Shown here: positions 61,430 to 64,000 of the stretch, one piece after another
Numbering within the stretch: position 1 is the first letter of the stretch
Layout: every line of letters starts with the position of its first letter
Program-made: the position numbers and the translations under genes
Notes under the pieces: generated by a model
Databases searched by the model: none
Told to the model about the DNA's origin: nothing
The model's input: the letters and a program-made list of their open reading frames with translations, nothing else
Origin: Halichondria panicea
Taxonomy: Eukaryota; Porifera; Demospongiae; Suberitida; Halichondriidae
DNA: 64,000 nucleotides
Assembly (NCBI RefSeq): GCF_963675165.1
Contig: NC_087378.1
Location: 5,079,205 to 5,143,204, forward strand
Direction of reading: 5' to 3'

Positions 61430-61850
61430 TGCAAGCACACCCTCTCGCCATGTTTTTGCTTTCGCTCAAAAGTATTAGAGTGTTATGGAAGAGGTAAATA
61501 ATTTGCAATGTGCTTTAATTGTTTCACAAGAAAGAGGTGTCCACAGTACTAGTTAATAGTGCATACTGATCGTCTTAAATGGCCTGTAGCCAAACAGTGG
61601 GAGCAAACCTTTGTCAAAGGTCAGTAGTCTGTGAGATAAGCAGAATTCAATCACAGAAAGTAGTATCTATAACCAGCAGTCTAAAAAGAGTTATCAGAAA
61701 AGGTTGGTTTGTGGCTTTCCAGGACCTCAACAAAGAAGAAAATTGATTCTGCCAGGATCTGGGGTTCAAATTGGATTCTCTTACATGTGGTATTGAGCGC
61801 GCATGCGCATTACATCCAGGAATAAGGGGTGTGTCTACAAGTTCAATAAT
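61430..61850 (-). mobile_element. family C repeat
   Basis: CCTCTCGCCATGTTTTTGCT and, at the far end, GCGCGCATGCGCATTACATC plus AGGGGTGTGTCTACAAGTTC are the inverses of the family C blocks at 1000-1390. It is immediately followed by family B (61856-62258). Confidence 0.65.
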
Positions 61851-61855
61851 GGCTA

Positions 61856-62169
61856 CTAAAGTAGCTAGCTAGCTTCTTTAGAAGCTCTTTCTGGCTCTTG
61901 TAGCTAACAAAAAGCTAGCGCTTTAGTGCAAGACTAACTTATAAGTTGAATAGAAAGTTTATGCGAACAGATGATGCTATGAAAGGTTCTGAAGAGACTG
62001 CAACAGCTTCACTGTGAGTCAAACTAGCCATAACTCGAGAAAGAAGCTAGTTTGCTAATTCACGAATCAAAATCCAAGAGAACGTGGCTAGAAGCCTATA
62101 GAAGCTGTTAGTTTTCGTCGCATTGTAACCGTTGAGCAGTTACAGCTGGAACAGACACACAGACAGACA

Positions 62170-62215
<46 letters not shown>

Positions 62216-62258
62216 CAGCTTTACCGTATCCCTCGTGCGGCTACGTCTCGAGGCATAA
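61856..62258 (-). mobile_element. family B repeat with expanded CA tract
   Basis: On the minus strand it starts ATGCCTCGAGACGTAGCCGC and reads through CTCGAGTTATGGCTAGTTTG to AGCGCTAGCTTTTTGTTAGC. The internal CA tract is expanded to more than 20 dinucleotides (about 62160-62213). Confidence 0.75.
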
Positions 62259-62261
62259 TTA

Positions 62262-62659
62262 ATGATCGATCATGAGCCAAAAGTACAAAGTCTAAGATTA
62301 ATTAATGGCTGCATCAGTGCAGTGTTGAGCCTTGCAGCTCTCTTTTCACTCTTGCAGCTACCAATAGTTAGCGTTCTAATGCAGAGCTGACTACTAAGTA
62401 GAGTAGCAACACTGTATAACAAGTTTTTCTTCGCACTCTTCTGAAAAGGCTGCAATGGCATTAAGCAAAACTGGGCATACTCCAGAGCCAAGCATTATTT
62501 TGCAAATCCACGAATTAAAATCCAAGAAAAGACTAGAAGCCTATAGAACTCTTACTTGCACTTTATTGATCCTTGAGCAGCTGTAGCAGTCTACACACAC
62601 AGACAGACACACACACACAACCGTATACCTCGCTTGCGCATATGCACACCGAGGCATAA
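62262..62659 (-). mobile_element. family A repeat
   Basis: On the minus strand it starts ATGCCTCGGTGTGCATATGC and includes GGCTTCTAGTC, GGATTTTAATTCGTGG and TTAGCTCTGCATTAGAACGC. The hairpin terminus is missing. With the two preceding repeats it forms an A-B-C series on one strand. Confidence 0.75.
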
Positions 62660-63075
62660 TTATTACAGTTATATAATTATTTATTATACGCAGAATTATG
62701 TGACACAATATAAAAAAAAGAGATTGATTGTGAACCATAATTATACATGTAAAAATATACGTACATGTACATGTACTATGCAACTTGGTCAAGATAGTTT
62801 CAAAAATATCTTGTTGCTACAATCTTCGATTATCTGGCTGGGCAACGTTTTCTACAATAGGGTGAAAGTTAACTAATACCTGCACACAACAACTGTTACT
62901 ATGGAGATATCTTCTGTGCAAACAGACGACCACATATCCTCTACATTTGCACTGATATATCAATATTATGTGGGTGGATCGAGGCATGGTTTATCCATTA
63001 GCTTATCAGTTTTTCGACCTACCTCTGGAACAAAGGTGTCTAGACAATCGAGGTTCTACTGAATCACAGTAGTTA

Positions 63076-63380
63076 ACAAGAGCACTGAAGTGCAAACACT
63101 CGACGTTAATTTGAGGTTTAGTGAGTCTATACAAGCCTCGAGTCAAAGCCGCGTGTACATCTAGGCGAGATTTTTAGCTTCTTAGCTTTTATTCGACAAC
63201 AAAGCTTTGATTAACATCAAAATCTGCCAAATTTAAAACTACTACCTTGTTGTGTTGAGGCTATCCATGGTACAAACACTGTGCTATCGCATCTAGGTGA
63301 GTACACTCAGAATACACAGAACGACAGACAGACAGATCGACTGACCGACTACTATAACCTGTGGCGCGCCTCGGGTTAAT
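63076..63380 (+). mobile_element. family I repeat, short copy
   Basis: It starts GAGCACTGAAGTGCAAACAC and ends CCTGTGGCGCGCCTCGGGTT, with ACTACTACCTTGTTGTGTTG and GAGGCTATCCATGG inside. It is like the copy at 55486-55770. Confidence 0.7.
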
Positions 63381-63529
63381 TACATGTAAATATACTGTGT
63401 GCAAATCCAGATCAAATAGGAAGTTGCCAAGGGTTAAAACAATAATCTCTGAAATACATGTACAATGAAAATAACTACAATGAAAATGACTACAATGGCA
63501 ATCTTAACTGTGAACAATCAAACCTAGTA

Positions 63530-63898
63530 CAGTAGAATCCGATTATCCGGAACCTTGATTATCTGGCTTGACAATTTTCTCTGAAAAGGGCATGTCCTTT
63601 AGTGCGCATGCACAATTAACAGCTGTTACCATGGACATAGGAATGTTTATCTTCTGCGCATGCGCAGACGCCCATGTGCACTGCTGCTTATCAATTAAGT
63701 TGGTGGATCAAAAAAATTTATGCATATAGTTTATCCATTCGATTATCTGGCATATTCAGTTATCCGGCCTGCCTCTAACCAGGAGCCCATAAAAAGAGAA
63801 GGAGCAGCTGACTACGGGGATCACGTTTCGTAAGTGGCTATGATTTATGGGCTCCTGCTCTAACCAAGGACGGTGTCCGGATAATCGAGGTTTTCATG
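63530..63898. mobile_element. pogo-like element with nested micro-element
   Basis: CAGTAGAATCCGATTATCCG at the left and CGGATAATCGAGGTTTTCAT at the right are imperfect inverses; the subterminal ACCTTGATTATCTGG and TATCCGGCCTGCCTCTAACC agree with 57668 and 62975. The element is interrupted at 63781-63857. Confidence 0.7.
63781..63857. mobile_element. 77-bp hAT-like micro-MITE
   Basis: AGGAGCCCATAAA and TTTATGGGCTCCTG are inverse ends, flanked by an exact 8-bp duplication CTCTAACC (63773-63780 and 63858-63865). Removal restores the host pogo-like sequence CTCTAACCAAGGACGG. An 8-bp duplication is typical for hAT. Confidence 0.85.
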
Positions 63899-64000
63899 TA
63901 CAGTACTTGCAAAACAGTAAAGGGTACTACTTAATGTATTTTGTACATCTAGCTCGGGAACACAAACAGAAGCATGTGTATATGAAATTAATACTGGAAG

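Overview
The window is eukaryotic nuclear DNA from an early-branching animal. It is AT-rich, its genes are split by many introns (often only 48-60 bp long), and it carries a metazoan gene set (iRhom, FANK1, STK32, MEPCE, sideroflexin, RNF4). I infer a demosponge, possibly Amphimedon-like, from the short introns combined with very dense small terminal-inverted-repeat elements. The sequence alone does not prove the species.

Six protein-coding genes can be reconstructed exon by exon with consistent splice phases. 1-4168 (+) is the 3' part of a MEPCE-type RNA methylphosphate capping enzyme. 5320-10383 (-) is FANK1 (one fibronectin III domain plus ankyrin repeats), convergent with MEPCE. 14203-24752 (+) is a complete mitochondrial sideroflexin of 330 aa. 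25027-25659 (-) is an RNF4-type SUMO-targeted ubiquitin ligase, convergent with sideroflexin. 34449-49095 (-) is an inactive rhomboid (iRhom/RHBDF), 833 aa in 11 exons if the first exon belongs to it. 49748-53745 (-) is the 3' part of an STK32/YANK-type AGC-like kinase. These genes are functionally unrelated; there is no operon or gene-cluster logic.

Everything else is dominated by non-autonomous mobile DNA, and I recognise no intact transposase. At least ten families recur. Families A and B are sister repeats of about 0.4-0.6 kb whose left end begins ATGCCTCG. Family C carries the GTGAACTTGATCTCTTTGG end. Families D, E and F are short palindromic MITEs built on ACCGTATAGCGGGTA-like, ACCGTATAGAGGGTAATTTT-like and ACCGTACGGGTAGAAA-like ends. 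Family I runs from GAGCACTGAAGTGCAAACCC to a CCCACGCGCCTCGGGTA end. There are also pogo-like TA elements, TTAA elements, CAGGGGCGTA elements with 5-bp target duplications, a Mutator-like element with a 9-bp duplication and hAT-like elements. Long introns are long because of these insertions, often nested, while the remaining introns are mostly short.

The most interesting points are: an iRhom whose first exon encodes a degenerate EF-hand pair and whose two rhomboid catalytic positions are Gly and Gln; a FANK1 reading frame whose C-terminal tail and stop lie inside a mobile repeat; two TTAA elements that share one TTAA target; a possible sideroflexin poly(A) signal inside the last codons; and several nested insertions with exact target duplications.
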